A DNA stretch of 64,000 bases, from assembly GCA_001897435.1 (NCBI GenBank), contig MKSV01000003.1, forward strand, positions 1 through 64,000, given 5' to 3'. The translations under genes were made by a program, and so were the position numbers. This stretch comes from Acidobacteriales bacterium 59-55. Its GTDB lineage: Bacteria > Acidobacteriota > Terriglobia > Terriglobales > Acidobacteriaceae. Below, piece by piece: positions 6,715 through 15,753 of the stretch. The notes under the pieces were generated by a model. It was not told the DNA's origin and did not search any database. It saw only the letters and a list, made by a program, of their open reading frames with translations. Position 1 is the first letter of the stretch. Each line of letters begins with the position of its first letter.

Positions 6715-9024
6715 TCAGCCGAATAATTTGAGCTGCTGTCCGACCACGTAGCCGCTTGGCCACAGAGATTCGACTCGTTTGGCTTTGGGCTTCGGCGCGA
6801 CAAGGACTGGCCCTGCTTTTACCGGTTCTGTCTCCGTGGAGGCAGAGCGAAACAGGTCCCACTCCTCCGGCGTGTCTTGGGAGTCTGCGACCGGCAACTC
6901 CTGAGCGGCAGTAGTGAGTTGCATGCCGTGCTCTCGTTTGAGCTCTGCCCAGACAGCGTCAGCCGATTCGCCGACGCCGCCTTTCTCGACGAGTTCACGT
7001 GCCATGGCGGCAACCAGATCGTCATCCGCGTCGAGAGAGTGGATGCCTTCGCCCGAGAACTTGCCTTCCATCATCAGTGCGACAAGCATCTTGCGGCCCA
7101 TCAGACGGAGACAAGTAAGTTGGGTTGTTCCCGCATACACGAGGAACTTCACCAGCACCTTCAGACGTTGGCCGATGCGCCATGAACGGCGCGAGGCCTG
7201 TCGCAAGGTATGGAGTGAATATCCCGTTTCATAGAAATAGATCGTTGGGAACCACAGCAGGTCGAACCCCGTCTCCACCAGCTTCGGGTGACAGAGGACA
7301 ACGTCGACACCCTCACTCACACGCTTCTCGTACCACTGCTCTCTCTTGAGCGGAGGGACGTTGGGTCGGAGGACGGCGGTACGAATACCGGCTCGGCGTA
7401 ATATCCACTCGAGCCGTGCCGGTACATCATGCTCCGTGGTGAAGGTAGCAAAGACCTGGCAGCGCCTGCCTTCCCGGAGCTGCCTTTGGATGTCCTCCAG
7501 CAGCCAACGCTCCTTGTCGTATAGGTCGTCTCTGGGGAGGTCGGGTGCCTCGGTGACCAGGAACGGCACCATACGCCTCTCCTGCGGATCAAACCGCTTT
7601 GCCCATATTTCTCCGATTCCGAACGGGTGGTCGGGATATAGCATGAGCCGGTGCATCATGAGGCTCATCAGGCTGCGATTGCCTCGGTTCTCTTTGAGGG
7701 CCTGGCGAATGTCGTCCTCGATGCCGGCATACGCCTTCGCAAGCTCGGCTCCCATGGGAACTTCGCAGACCTCCTCCTCGTAGGGCGGCAGGTAGTCGGC
7801 GATGTCTTCAAGAGAGATGAAGACGGTCGAACTCATCAGGAACTTGCCGAAGAGCAATGGAGAAGCCCCTGGCCTCTTCGCCATGCGAAATGTGCTCTTG
7901 GCTGATTTGGTGCAGGCTTTATCCTCGTCCGGGATGCGCTCGATCGATTCGAGGACACCGTAGGTCGCCTGAAAATCGGATTGGCCCTGGCTGCCCGCCT
8001 CGAAGCCGGCTTCGACCATCGTCCACGGCTCCATGCGGTAGAAGATGTGGAAGAGGTCGCTGGCATAGCCGCCCATCAGGGTTCCGGTATTTGCGATCAG
8101 CTTGCGGGAACAGCGCCGGAGAACGTCGAGATTGGTTCCTTGCGCTGTCTCGTTGGCAAGTTGATGCAGTTCGTCGGCGAAAGCATAGTCGAAGAAGCGC
8201 TTCATGTGACGCCCGATGTACTCGAGCGGTGCAATCCGCTGAATCTTGCTTCGATCCGCTTCCCATAGCGGAGAATATTGATCCGAACCCTTGTTCGACC
8301 TGGTTGTGATCTCAAAGTGTTTGCGGTCGTCGAAGTCACCTCGGACCAGTTGTCCGCCATCGGGGTTTGGGACCACCCTGCCGGTGTCGGGATTCGTCAC
8401 GCACGTCCGCGCCTCACCCGATTTCGGAACGGTGTAGGCATGCTTCCAGAAGTAGCTGAGCTTGCCGGTCTCCTTGCTGACGATGAAGTAGGCAGGACGC
8501 GTGCAAAGCTTTCTCCAGCCTTTGCGGCCCATCCTCCGCAACTCCGTCACAGAGGTCTTGATCCCCTTGGTGACGACGTGGCCATTACGCATCTGGACCT
8601 CGACGATGCCGTGGGGTTTGGAAGGATCACCGCCATTGCGGAGATCATGAATCACAAATGTCCGCGCGAAGGGGACGGTCTTCAGCACCTCACGCGCCCA
8701 TTTGAGGACCAGGTGCGGTGGGCACATCACAAGCGTGGAGTAGGATTTTCCCTTGGCATGGGCGTGCGCAATACCGATCGACATCAAGGTCTTGCCCGTA
8801 CCGCACTCACCGACGAGACGCAAGGAATCGTTCTCCGCCAGATACTTTGCGCTGCCGGTGATGGTCATCGCCTGGGCAGGCAACGGACGACGCAGGAGGG
8901 ACTTGAGTTCCGGGGCAATCGGGTCTTTCGTACCTTGCAGCGGTGGGTACATCTCAACGATGCGTGACCCCAATTCGGTACTGTAGGCCCTCAGATAATC
9001 GTGATACGTGGCAAGTTCAGGCAC
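6715..9024 (-). CDS. SNF2-like superfamily 2 helicase/ATPase
   Basis: 769 residues. Motif I is GECGTGKT (Lys78). A DEXH-like motif II appears as ADELHQLAN, with motif III-like ANTGTLMGG after it. The C-terminal RecA-like half carries motif V/VI as QASRRSWRIGQ, the Snf2-type arginine-finger signature. SNF2-type enzymes translocate on double-stranded DNA. Large phage and ICE homologues are thought to assist replication, recombination or anti-restriction; which applies here is not visible. A terminator at 9042-9073 lies just upstream, so the gene is probably transcribed separately from the PIN/Phd pair. Confidence 0.85.
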   Translation of the reverse strand: MPELATYHDYLRAYSTELGSRIVEMYPPLQGTKDPIAPELKSLLRRPLPAQAMTITGSAKYLAENDSLRLVGECGTGKTLMSIGIAHAHAKGKSYSTLVMCPPHLVLKWAREVLKTVPFARTFVIHDLRNGGDPSKPHGIVEVQMRNGHVVTKGIKTSVTELRRMGRKGWRKLCTRPAYFIVSKETGKLSYFWKHAYTVPKSGEARTCVTNPDTGRVVPNPDGGQLVRGDFDDRKHFEITTRSNKGSDQYSPLWEADRSKIQRIAPLEYIGRHMKRFFDYAFADELHQLANETAQGTNLDVLRRCSRKLIANTGTLMGGYASDLFHIFYRMEPWTMVEAGFEAGSQGQSDFQATYGVLESIERIPDEDKACTKSAKSTFRMAKRPGASPLLFGKFLMSSTVFISLEDIADYLPPYEEEVCEVPMGAELAKAYAGIEDDIRQALKENRGNRSLMSLMMHRLMLYPDHPFGIGEIWAKRFDPQERRMVPFLVTEAPDLPRDDLYDKERWLLEDIQRQLREGRRCQVFATFTTEHDVPARLEWILRRAGIRTAVLRPNVPPLKREQWYEKRVSEGVDVVLCHPKLVETGFDLLWFPTIYFYETGYSLHTLRQASRRSWRIGQRLKVLVKFLVYAGTTQLTCLRLMGRKMLVALMMEGKFSGEGIHSLDADDDLVAAMARELVEKGGVGESADAVWAELKREHGMQLTTAAQELPVADSQDTPEEWDLFRSASTETEPVKAGPVLVAPKPKAKRVESLWPSGYVVGQQLKLFG

Positions 9025-9041
9025 GGAGCCCCCCTTTGCGG

Positions 9042-9073
9042 AAAATAAAAAAGGCCAGCGTTGAGCTGGCCTT
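9042..9073 (-). terminator. Intrinsic terminator
   Basis: A 9-bp perfect stem (AAGGCCAGC / GCTGGCCTT, loop GTTGA) followed on the minus strand by TTTTTTTATTTT. It ends transcripts coming leftward from the PIN/Phd and upstream genes, before the SNF2-like helicase gene at 9024. Confidence 0.85.
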
Positions 9074-9152
9074 GACCGTATAAGCTGTGTTGTTCGTGGT
9101 CTAAGGAGACCAGAAGAAGAGCACTCCGAGCGCCGAACGAAACGCTACATGG

Positions 9153-9578
9153 TCATCCGAGCAAGTGCGGAGCCACGATATCAACGAATTCCCGCGCGGA
9201 GATAACCTTCGTACATTTCCAGAAGTTCGGGAAGTGCTTACGATTTCCGGTCACGAGGAAATCGGCGCGAGCACGATCGCAACACTCAAGAAACATGTTG
9301 TCGTCCGGATCGCTCGTGACATTGAGGCGATGGGTAGGTCGAACGAGGTGAGCGCTGTTCCGGATGCCTTGCATCAATTGGAGCCGCAGCCCTCTTCGGA
9401 TACCCAACTCATGACGGGTTAGAACTTCCTCATACTCCTCAAGAATAGGGTCAGAGACATACAGACGAGCAGGCTTCGCCGTGGCGAGCAGAAGTGTCGT
9501 CCGTTGCAGACTCTCGGACTTCAAGGCTGCCGATACGATCACGTTGGTATCGAGGACCAGTCGTATGGGGAACATCAA
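9153..9578 (-). CDS. PIN-domain toxin
   Basis: 141-residue putative toxin of the COG1569/TIGR00305-type PIN family. Acidic active-site positions are visible: Asp in VLDTNVIVSAAL (residues 8-19), Glu in LEEYEEVL, and Asp in TSDPDDNMFLECCDRARADFLVTG. PIN toxins are Mg-dependent ribonucleases. The start overlaps the Phd-like antitoxin stop by 4 bp, giving the usual antitoxin-first order. It probably stabilises the ICE. Confidence 0.85.
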   Translation of the reverse strand: MMFPIRLVLDTNVIVSAALKSESLQRTTLLLATAKPARLYVSDPILEEYEEVLTRHELGIRRGLRLQLMQGIRNSAHLVRPTHRLNVTSDPDDNMFLECCDRARADFLVTGNRKHFPNFWKCTKVISAREFVDIVAPHLLG

Positions 9579-9877
9579 CGTCGCTTCTTGGCTGTTCGAG
9601 TCGCTTTAATGACTTGATCAATCTGTTTGGACGTGAGGCGGTTCGTACCTTTCTGTACGGCTTCCTCACCGATGAGCTTGAGGATCTCAGGTTCCGGGGC
9701 CGCCAGTTTTACATAGTCCCTGATGTCCATTAAGACCGCTGTCGGTGTTCCCCTCTTCTCAATCAGAAGAGAGCGCCGCTCTGTATCCAGACGACGCAGG
9801 ATGCTGCCAAACTGGGAACGTACGCTCAATGCCGAAACTACAGCTGAGCCATTCTTTCTTGCGGATGCGATTGCCAT
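9575..9877 (-). CDS. Phd/YefM-like antitoxin
   Basis: 100 residues. The N-terminal part (VVSALSVRSQFGSILRRLDTERRSLLIEKRGTPTAVLM) fits the Phd/YefM DNA-binding fold: an alpha-beta pattern with a K-R-G-x-P-x-A-V-L turn. The basic C-terminal tail (IKATRTAKKRR) may wrap the toxin. It precedes the PIN toxin gene with an ATGA overlap. Like relatives, it probably binds its own promoter region upstream of 9877. Confidence 0.8.
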   Translation of the reverse strand: MAIASARKNGSAVVSALSVRSQFGSILRRLDTERRSLLIEKRGTPTAVLMDIRDYVKLAAPEPEILKLIGEEAVQKGTNRLTSKQIDQVIKATRTAKKRR

Positions 9878-9893
9878 AAACTCTCCAGTTCGT

Positions 9894-10571
9894 CTATATC
9901 AACTCTACAGTTTGCGAATTCGCCCGGTCAACTGAGAGTAAAGCAGCAATATCGAACTGAGGCCATGTGATCGGTCCGTTCTTTTCCGGAAAGGGAACCC
10001 GGTTTTCTGCGACGGCACGGCCAACCCGTTCCAGCATCTCGTTGCGGGTTGCGTGAATCACGGTGGAGTTGCAGCCGATTCCCGCAAGAGGCAGCATCTT
10101 ACCCTCTTCGCGCAACTCTCGAAGGAGCACCTCTCCCCAGCGCGGATCGGCGGGAAGTCCCAACAGACTCACCAGAGTCGACCATGCCGCTCCCTCCGCT
10201 TCGGCCTCACCGTCGATCAGGAAAATCCGGCCTGCACTGCCATTGCTGTGGAGCCAGGAAGAGACTGCGACGACATGCCGAAGTGATTTCTTGTGCTGCG
10301 GCACGCTCAGGTTGGACTTGTAGCAGGAAGCATCTTCTCCAAAGCCGATCCGCTGTTTCGAACCATCCGGTAAATGAAGTTCGAAGTGATGTCTCTCCTG
10401 GATGGCCGCCGTGATCGCACCGACCTCCGCGTCGTTCCCGAAAAAGCTGAGAAGGTGTGCCTGCTCACTTTCGCCGATGTAATGGGAGACATGCACCGAG
10501 GTGAGCGTGTGGACTTTTTCCGTATTGCGTTGATAACTAAGCCGCCCGAGCCTCAGGTGCGCATTCTGCAT
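9894..10571 (-). CDS. Hypothetical protein
   Basis: About 225 residues from the ATG at 10571; an upstream in-frame start at 10595 is less likely. It overlaps the methyltransferase C terminus by 35 bp, so the two are co-translated. Seen: an N-terminal beta-rich half (HVSHYIGESEQAHLLSFFG, FELHLPDGSKQRIGFGED) and a second half with LVSLLGLPADPRWGEVLLREL. I do not recognise a family. Coupling to the DUF6094 methyltransferase hints at a shared job. Confidence 0.65.
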   Translation of the reverse strand: MQNAHLRLGRLSYQRNTEKVHTLTSVHVSHYIGESEQAHLLSFFGNDAEVGAITAAIQERHHFELHLPDGSKQRIGFGEDASCYKSNLSVPQHKKSLRHVVAVSSWLHSNGSAGRIFLIDGEAEAEGAAWSTLVSLLGLPADPRWGEVLLRELREEGKMLPLAGIGCNSTVIHATRNEMLERVGRAVAENRVPFPEKNGPITWPQFDIAALLSVDRANSQTVELI

Positions 10572-11595
10572 CCTTGTCCTCCTTCTTTTTCTCATCCGTC
10601 AGAACCAGCGTCCTGCCGTCGATGAACACCAGAGCAAGTTCATTCGAAAAGCGCTCCCGGTTGTGGACTTCCGTGAATCCTTCGGCCTTCTCGGTGAATG
10701 TCATGACGTACTTTACTTCTCTCCAGCGAGCAATATGGCGATCGTTATCGCTACCGAAAACGCCGTTTAGCAGGCCGGCCGTACACAGCAGCCCGACGTG
10801 TCCTCCATGTAATGGCGTGATCGGACGGCCAACCATTGTTTCGTCGCGCGGGAAAAGAAATGCACGAATTTGTTTCCAAACTGGGGACTGAACAATCAAG
10901 TCCTCGATTTCATCGAGCGGTAATCCGCGATAGGCGAGTTCTGCGCTCGCCGATGGAGGAACCTCGTAGGGCGTTTCCCTTCCGGTGAGCTCGGGCAAAG
11001 GATGTTTCCAGACAGTCTCGACCAGCTTTGCTCGGTTTGCTTCGTATTGGGCTGCGGTGACGCGCGTCCGCACTGCGAGCAGGACAACTTGGTCAAACCG
11101 CTCCGATTCGGGGTCCGTGAGACGCAACACCTGAAACTTCGTGAAGGCCTCCGCGAGGAGCGGAATGCATTCTTCAAGTTGGGCGTGCGGTACCACCATC
11201 ACGAGAACGCCCCCCATGATAAGCCAGCGGAAGGTACGCCGAAGAAAAAGAAACTCCATGCGCTTATTGCCGAAGGACGCTACCTCGGCGTCGTAGGGTG
11301 GATTCAGATACAGCAGTGAGAAGGTTTCAGCCTTCGCATGGACGTCAAACAGGTTGCCGTGGATAGTCTGGATTCCTGTAGCTTGGCAGTCCACCGCTCT
11401 CAGCGAGTCGAGTTCCACAGCAAAGCGGTCGACCTGGGCTCCGTCTGTAAGTTGAAGCAAAGCAGTACCGGCTCCGGCACAAGGATCCAGAACAGATGCC
11501 CGTTCAGATGGAAATTGCAGAAGTTGCCTGAGCCGTGGCCCTTCTGTCGAAGGAAGCGGGTAATACCCTAGCTTGATGCGAGCAACACTGCGCAT
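10537..11595 (-). CDS. DUF6094-type N6-adenine DNA methyltransferase
   Basis: 352 residues. SAM-binding motif I is VLDPCAGAGTAL (35-46) and the catalytic motif IV is NPPY (98-101), preceded by LLYL, as in amino-methyltransferases. A DUF6094-like C-terminal region follows (PITPLHGGHVGLLCTAGLLNG). Solitary enzymes of this family are common on ICEs and plasmids; they may methylate adenine to resist restriction or mark DNA. No restriction endonuclease gene is adjacent. It overlaps the next gene downstream. Confidence 0.8.
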   Translation of the reverse strand: MRSVARIKLGYYPLPSTEGPRLRQLLQFPSERASVLDPCAGAGTALLQLTDGAQVDRFAVELDSLRAVDCQATGIQTIHGNLFDVHAKAETFSLLYLNPPYDAEVASFGNKRMEFLFLRRTFRWLIMGGVLVMVVPHAQLEECIPLLAEAFTKFQVLRLTDPESERFDQVVLLAVRTRVTAAQYEANRAKLVETVWKHPLPELTGRETPYEVPPSASAELAYRGLPLDEIEDLIVQSPVWKQIRAFLFPRDETMVGRPITPLHGGHVGLLCTAGLLNGVFGSDNDRHIARWREVKYVMTFTEKAEGFTEVHNRERFSNELALVFIDGRTLVLTDEKKKEDKDAECAPEARAA

Positions 11596-11697
11596 AGAGG
11601 TCTCCTAAGACGCTGGTGAACAGAGGGGTGAGGTGGGTGTCGCCTAAATTGCGTTGACGACCCCAGCCGTCGAAACGGTACCCGATCAACTGGGAAT

Positions 11698-12354
11698 TTA
11701 TATACGTCCGGTCAACTTGGCGCCGATCCTACGGGCAAGCTGTGCAACCGGCAGCGCGGCGAAGCTGTGAACAAGCAGTGAAGCCGCTGGCTGGACCACG
11801 CCGAGGACCCCGGGGGAAATCCGGTTCGCGAACAGGATCAGAGCTTCCGCACTGTCGTCCTGACGGGAGATCCAGCGGAGACCCTGGCAGACCGGGACCT
11901 GTTGGTAAAGAGCCTCAGCCCATTTCCGGGTATCTGGGTAATGCGCCTTTGTCGTGTCAATCAGATGTGTCCGATCAATTCCGAGCTTGCGCAGCGCCAC
12001 GTTGCTGAGATCGATCAACGAGAGGTCGGCTTTTGCGACAACGATGCTGTGAGCCTGATCCAGGAGCCGCGCTTTATCAATGTTTTTCAATCCAGGAGCA
12101 TAGGGAACGTCTCGGAATACAGTCTCCATCAGAGCGCAGTCCATGGTCGAGCCTCCGTAGAGGACCGGAATAATCTTTCCGGCAACGTCACGAATCGGGC
12201 TGAAGCGAGCGTTACTCTTGGGACTTGGGTTGTACTGGGTTTCCGTGAATGCGGTGGAATGGATCCGGTGAATCAGCTTTCCCTTCTTCCAGTTGATCGT
12301 CGTCGCTTTCAGCGTGCCAGCCGGTACAGCATACTTTGAGCCGGCCTTAGCCAT
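11698..12354 (-). CDS. RES-domain toxin
   Basis: 218 residues. RES hallmarks are present: Arg30 in LIHRIHS, Arg50 in NARFSP, Tyr66-Gly-Gly in VLYGGST, and Glu77 in ALMETVFRDV. RES toxins degrade NAD+. The start overlaps its partner gene's stop by 8 bp. It ends near 11698, followed by a 100-bp spacer before the methyltransferase gene. Expected to work as a toxin-antitoxin module that favours ICE maintenance. Confidence 0.85.
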   Translation of the reverse strand: MAKAGSKYAVPAGTLKATTINWKKGKLIHRIHSTAFTETQYNPSPKSNARFSPIRDVAGKIIPVLYGGSTMDCALMETVFRDVPYAPGLKNIDKARLLDQAHSIVVAKADLSLIDLSNVALRKLGIDRTHLIDTTKAHYPDTRKWAEALYQQVPVCQGLRWISRQDDSAEALILFANRISPGVLGVVQPAASLLVHSFAALPVAQLARRIGAKLTGRI

Positions 12355-13009
12355 TTGGAAAATCCTCTACCTCGTCACGAGCTGCCGCGATGACGTCCTT
12401 AGGATCGGTCGCCAGAAGGTCCTTTGGCTTCTGGTCGTCCAGAAAGCTGTTGATCGCTTCGAACCAATACGACAGTCCCCACCCTGTCTTCTTCTCTCCG
12501 AAGATCCTGATGATCTCTGCGAGAGCTGCATAGGGTCGATAGTTGTCGTCAGGATTTAGCGCATACAACGGATAGTAATCCGTGCCTTTGTGATGGATGG
12601 CGAAGATCGCACCATCCTTCTTCCACTTGTGTGGCTGCGCACTGGGATTTTTGGAGCTGTATCCCGCGAGTTTGGCGATTTTTGTCGCGGCCACGAAACT
12701 CCCGCTCCGAAGCACTTCTGCCTTCGCTTCAGCTACCATCTGGGCTTCGATGATTGCGGATTCAGAGAGTGTGACGTCGGGAAGAAAGGCCTCAATAAGG
12801 CTGTTCACCTTCTGCTGGGTCCGGCTTTCGACAATCTCTGGTAGCAATTCTCCGATTTTCCGGATCACGGGCGCGAACAGAACGGACTGCTCTTTATTCT
12901 GGAAGACGACGGCCACCCCCAATACATCCGTCGTCTGGAAATATTTGCGAAGCTCGCTCCCGCTACCTTCCAGAACTCTGGGGCGTAAGGCAGTTTTTAA
13001 GGCACCCAT
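12347..13009 (-). CDS. RES-partner protein, probable antitoxin
   Basis: 220 residues encoded directly upstream of the RES toxin with an 8-bp overlap, the position of Xre/ParS-type antitoxins. The middle (FVAATKIAKLAGYSSKNPSAQPHKWKKDGAIFAI) reads as a helix-turn-helix-like region, and the C terminus (DLLATDPKDVIAAARDEVEDF) resembles the toxin-binding end of DUF2384 antitoxins. It is longer than typical Xre antitoxins because of an N-terminal 90-residue extension. The AT-rich, TATAAT-bearing region upstream suggests autoregulation. Confidence 0.65.
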   Translation of the reverse strand: MGALKTALRPRVLEGSGSELRKYFQTTDVLGVAVVFQNKEQSVLFAPVIRKIGELLPEIVESRTQQKVNSLIEAFLPDVTLSESAIIEAQMVAEAKAEVLRSGSFVAATKIAKLAGYSSKNPSAQPHKWKKDGAIFAIHHKGTDYYPLYALNPDDNYRPYAALAEIIRIFGEKKTGWGLSYWFEAINSFLDDQKPKDLLATDPKDVIAAARDEVEDFPNG

Positions 13010-13017
13010 ACTCCCTC

Positions 13018-13062
13018 CTTCTAAACTGATATTATGAATATTATAGCACTTCTAAAATAATG
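13018..13062 (-). promoter_or_regulatory. Promoter/operator of the RES pair
   Basis: A strikingly AT-rich patch upstream of 13009. On the minus strand it contains TATAAT followed by ATTCATAATAT, and the plus strand has two CTTCTAAA copies about 31 bp apart flanking it. The -10 box is exact, the -35 is not clear, and the direct repeats may be antitoxin sites. Confidence 0.5.
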
Positions 13063-13212
13063 CCTATCACCACGTCGCGGCTACGTTCCCTTGGTGGCAT
13101 GGTTTCTGACTGGTTGCGGGATATCGTGCTCGGGTCGAAGCGGCATGCCACGTCCGCCTGCTCAGCCAATTAGGAAGCCTGCCTTTGCCGATGTGGCAAA
13201 GTGCATCTTGCT

Positions 13213-15420
13213 TCAACTGGCGGACGAAAAGTCATCCAGCATCATGACGTATTGCTCCGGCCCACCGTTTTCGAAGGCCCGCACCAGCGCATTTTGCTCC
13301 GCAGATGCTACCCAACTTCTGAGGTCCCGTCCGCTCAACGCTCTTCCTTCCGTGAGGTCGGCGAGCAATCGAGCCCCATCCTCCATCGAGAAGTCCAGCT
13401 TTTTTCCTGTCAGAAGAATGGTAAGCAACCGAATGCGGGCTGCATGGTCAGGTAAAGGAACCCGCAGGCGTTCCGTGAAACGACTGAGAATGGCGCGGTC
13501 CACGGCCTCGGGGCGATTGGTGGCTCCAAGCAGGAAGACGTGCTCCGGGTGTGCTTCCACACCGTCGACCTCCTGAAGGAGCTGGCCGACGATCTCTCTG
13601 GTAAGAGGATCGTCTTCTCCGAGGCTTCGTTCCGGTGCAACGATATCCAGTTCATCGAGAAATAGAATGCAGGGAGCATGTGCTCTTGCTCGCTCGAAGA
13701 CCTGCTTTACGCGGTTACCGCTCTGCCCTAGATAATTGGCTTTGAGGTCGGCAGTGGTTGCGGAGAAGAACGCCAGTCCGCTTTCGTTAGCTAGCGTTCT
13801 TCCAATCTCAGTCTTACCTCCGCCCGGTGGGCCCTCAAGCAGGAGATTTCGAGGAATGGAGATACCTTCTGCGCTCCACTTCTCGGCATCTCGCAAGAGA
13901 CCGCCAATGACTTTGAGGCGTGCCAGAGTCTTGTGGTCGAGAACAAGGCTCTCCCATCTGGATTGAGCCGGAACATTGATATTGCCGCTCTTCCTTAGCC
14001 GGACGATTGCATCACTGATCTGTTCCAGAGTCGGAAATTCAGGATGAGCCATTCTCCGCGCGGTGCGCGCAACTTCCTGCAGATCTCGACCACTCATGCC
14101 CTGAGTACGAGAGGCGAAGTCTGCGGGAAGCGATACATCAATACCAACACTCTTCAGTTCCTGCTCAAGGATGCGAATCCGGTCCGCTTCGGACGGAACC
14201 TTAATCTGCATCTCCCAACCGAATCGAGACAGAATCGCGTCGTCAAGAAGGTCACGGCGATTCGTCGCCCCAATGACTAGCACACGATCAGTCTTGCTGA
14301 GGCCGTCCCATTCCGAAAGAAATGCCTGAACGATTTCTGTCGAGAGAGCATCAGTCTCCGCTGCTCCGCGCCGCCCGAGCACGCCCTCGCATTCATCCAG
14401 ATAGAGAATTGAGGGTTGTTCCCGTCGGGCCTTCTCCCAGGTCTCGTGTACCTTCTGCCCGCTACCCCCAAGATGATCCATCTTGAGAGACGTGGGCGTC
14501 AGAGGTTGGAAACTGCATCCCATTGTGTCCGCGATCGTCTTCCCGATCAATGATTTACCGACTCCCGGGGAGCCCGTCAGAAGGAGACCATGGGGTGCCG
14601 CTGCATCGCCTCTTTCAAAGAGTTCCAATGAGCGAAGCAGTTCGAGTTTTTGGGTTTCTGGCAGGCAAATATGCGTCCAAGCTGCGGCTGCAGTTGCCAT
14701 CCTGCGAAGAGAAAGGAGATATTGGTTGCTCAGTTCCTTTTGTGTCCAGAGAGTAAGAAGTGGACCGAACTGAGACTCCACGGCATTTAGTTCCGCGGCA
14801 AATCCTCTTGAAAGATCGGCGAATACACTTGGGAACACATGGTCTGATGACCACCTGCCCGACGCAGGATTATCCATGAAGAAGGTCTTCATCTCCATGT
14901 ATCCAAATGTGGGAGTAATCGCAAATAAGCAATCGCTTCCATACGAAACAGTGATATACGGTCTTCCGATCTGGATACTCTGCGAATGATCAAAGACACC
15001 GGTCGCATCGATCACAAGATCATGTGCTCCCGGTGCCACGCGAAGAAAGCGAAGAGGCGTCCCGGAGAACGGCAAAAGAAGATGGATGTTGGCACCCTGC
15101 CTGAACAGTTGGATTGCTTCTCTGGCAATCGCTTTGTTGTTCTTCCAGTACGAACGCAATGGAGATTCACAACGGTCTATCGCTTTCCGCAGCAGACGGT
15201 CCAGAAACAAGGTACCTTTGGGGCAAAAGTTTTTCCAAACTTCTTCAGCATTGGACTGCGAGGTCTCTTCTTGTAAGCCTGTCAGGACACGAGAAAGCTG
15301 CGTCTGTTGCTGCGCCCAATACTGTTCCGAAGCATTCGTCAAAGTCGCTGACTCCTGAACGTCGCCTACACCATCATTGTAGGTCGATTCACCCCCTTCC
15401 AAAAGCAGTGCTGCGAGCAT
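13213..15420 (-). CDS. Tandem AAA+ ATPase (Cdc48-like architecture)
   Basis: 735 residues from the ATG at 15420, with AAGGAGG seven bases upstream; the longer frame to 15606 lacks an RBS. An N-terminal unknown region of about 260 residues is followed by two AAA modules. D1 has Walker A GSPGVGKS (about 282-290), Walker B LYLDECEG and sensor ATNRRDLLDDAILSRFG. D2 has Walker A GPPGGGKT (about 530-537), Walker B LFLDELD and ATNRPEAVDRAILSRF. Both have complete motifs, so both should hydrolyse ATP. Such machines unfold or remodel proteins; the target is unknown. It stands first in the DNA-processing block. Confidence 0.85.
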   Translation of the reverse strand: MLAALLLEGGESTYNDGVGDVQESATLTNASEQYWAQQQTQLSRVLTGLQEETSQSNAEEVWKNFCPKGTLFLDRLLRKAIDRCESPLRSYWKNNKAIAREAIQLFRQGANIHLLLPFSGTPLRFLRVAPGAHDLVIDATGVFDHSQSIQIGRPYITVSYGSDCLFAITPTFGYMEMKTFFMDNPASGRWSSDHVFPSVFADLSRGFAAELNAVESQFGPLLTLWTQKELSNQYLLSLRRMATAAAAWTHICLPETQKLELLRSLELFERGDAAAPHGLLLTGSPGVGKSLIGKTIADTMGCSFQPLTPTSLKMDHLGGSGQKVHETWEKARREQPSILYLDECEGVLGRRGAAETDALSTEIVQAFLSEWDGLSKTDRVLVIGATNRRDLLDDAILSRFGWEMQIKVPSEADRIRILEQELKSVGIDVSLPADFASRTQGMSGRDLQEVARTARRMAHPEFPTLEQISDAIVRLRKSGNINVPAQSRWESLVLDHKTLARLKVIGGLLRDAEKWSAEGISIPRNLLLEGPPGGGKTEIGRTLANESGLAFFSATTADLKANYLGQSGNRVKQVFERARAHAPCILFLDELDIVAPERSLGEDDPLTREIVGQLLQEVDGVEAHPEHVFLLGATNRPEAVDRAILSRFTERLRVPLPDHAARIRLLTILLTGKKLDFSMEDGARLLADLTEGRALSGRDLRSWVASAEQNALVRAFENGGPEQYVMMLDDFSSAS

Positions 15421-15434
15421 AATGCCTCCTTGGC

Positions 15435-15692
15435 TTAAGCGGCAGAGAGCCGCTCGAATGCGTGGACCGGAACAATTCGTGCCGCGACAGCAGGCGCCGG
15501 ACCAGGGTTGCTGGGCGGCCCATCGATCATATGGAGGAGGCTCAAGATTGACTCGCTGCCACAGACTCCGCAGCGGTCGCGGCCTGAGTTGGATACAGTT
15601 TCGCAATTCTCGCAGTAGATGGCGATTTCGATTGGTATCGAGACGAAGTTGGCTTCTTTACGAAGCATGCGGACGTTCCTTCTCTTGAGCAT
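15435..15692 (-). CDS. Small zinc-ribbon protein
   Basis: 85 residues. Two Cys pairs (YCENC, then CGVCG 13 residues later) make a zinc ribbon, flanked by beta-strand-like residues. GGAGG lies four bases before the ATG at 15692. It is 14 bp upstream of the tandem AAA gene, so is probably co-transcribed. Its role is unknown; adaptor or nucleic-acid binding is plausible. Confidence 0.7.
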   Translation of the reverse strand: MLKRRNVRMLRKEANFVSIPIEIAIYCENCETVSNSGRDRCGVCGSESILSLLHMIDGPPSNPGPAPAVAARIVPVHAFERLSAA

Positions 15693-15701
15693 GGCTCCTC
15701 C

Positions 15702-15729
15702 AAATAAAGAGGGCGGCTCGTCGCCGCCC
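15702..15729 (-). terminator. Intrinsic terminator
   Basis: A 7-bp GC stem (GGGCGGC / GCCGCCC) with a TCGTC loop, followed on the minus strand by TCTTTATTT. It lies between the Rad52-like gene and the zinc-ribbon gene. Confidence 0.75.
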
Positions 15730-15753
15730 CTGGTGGATCGTGTTTGTCGAGTT

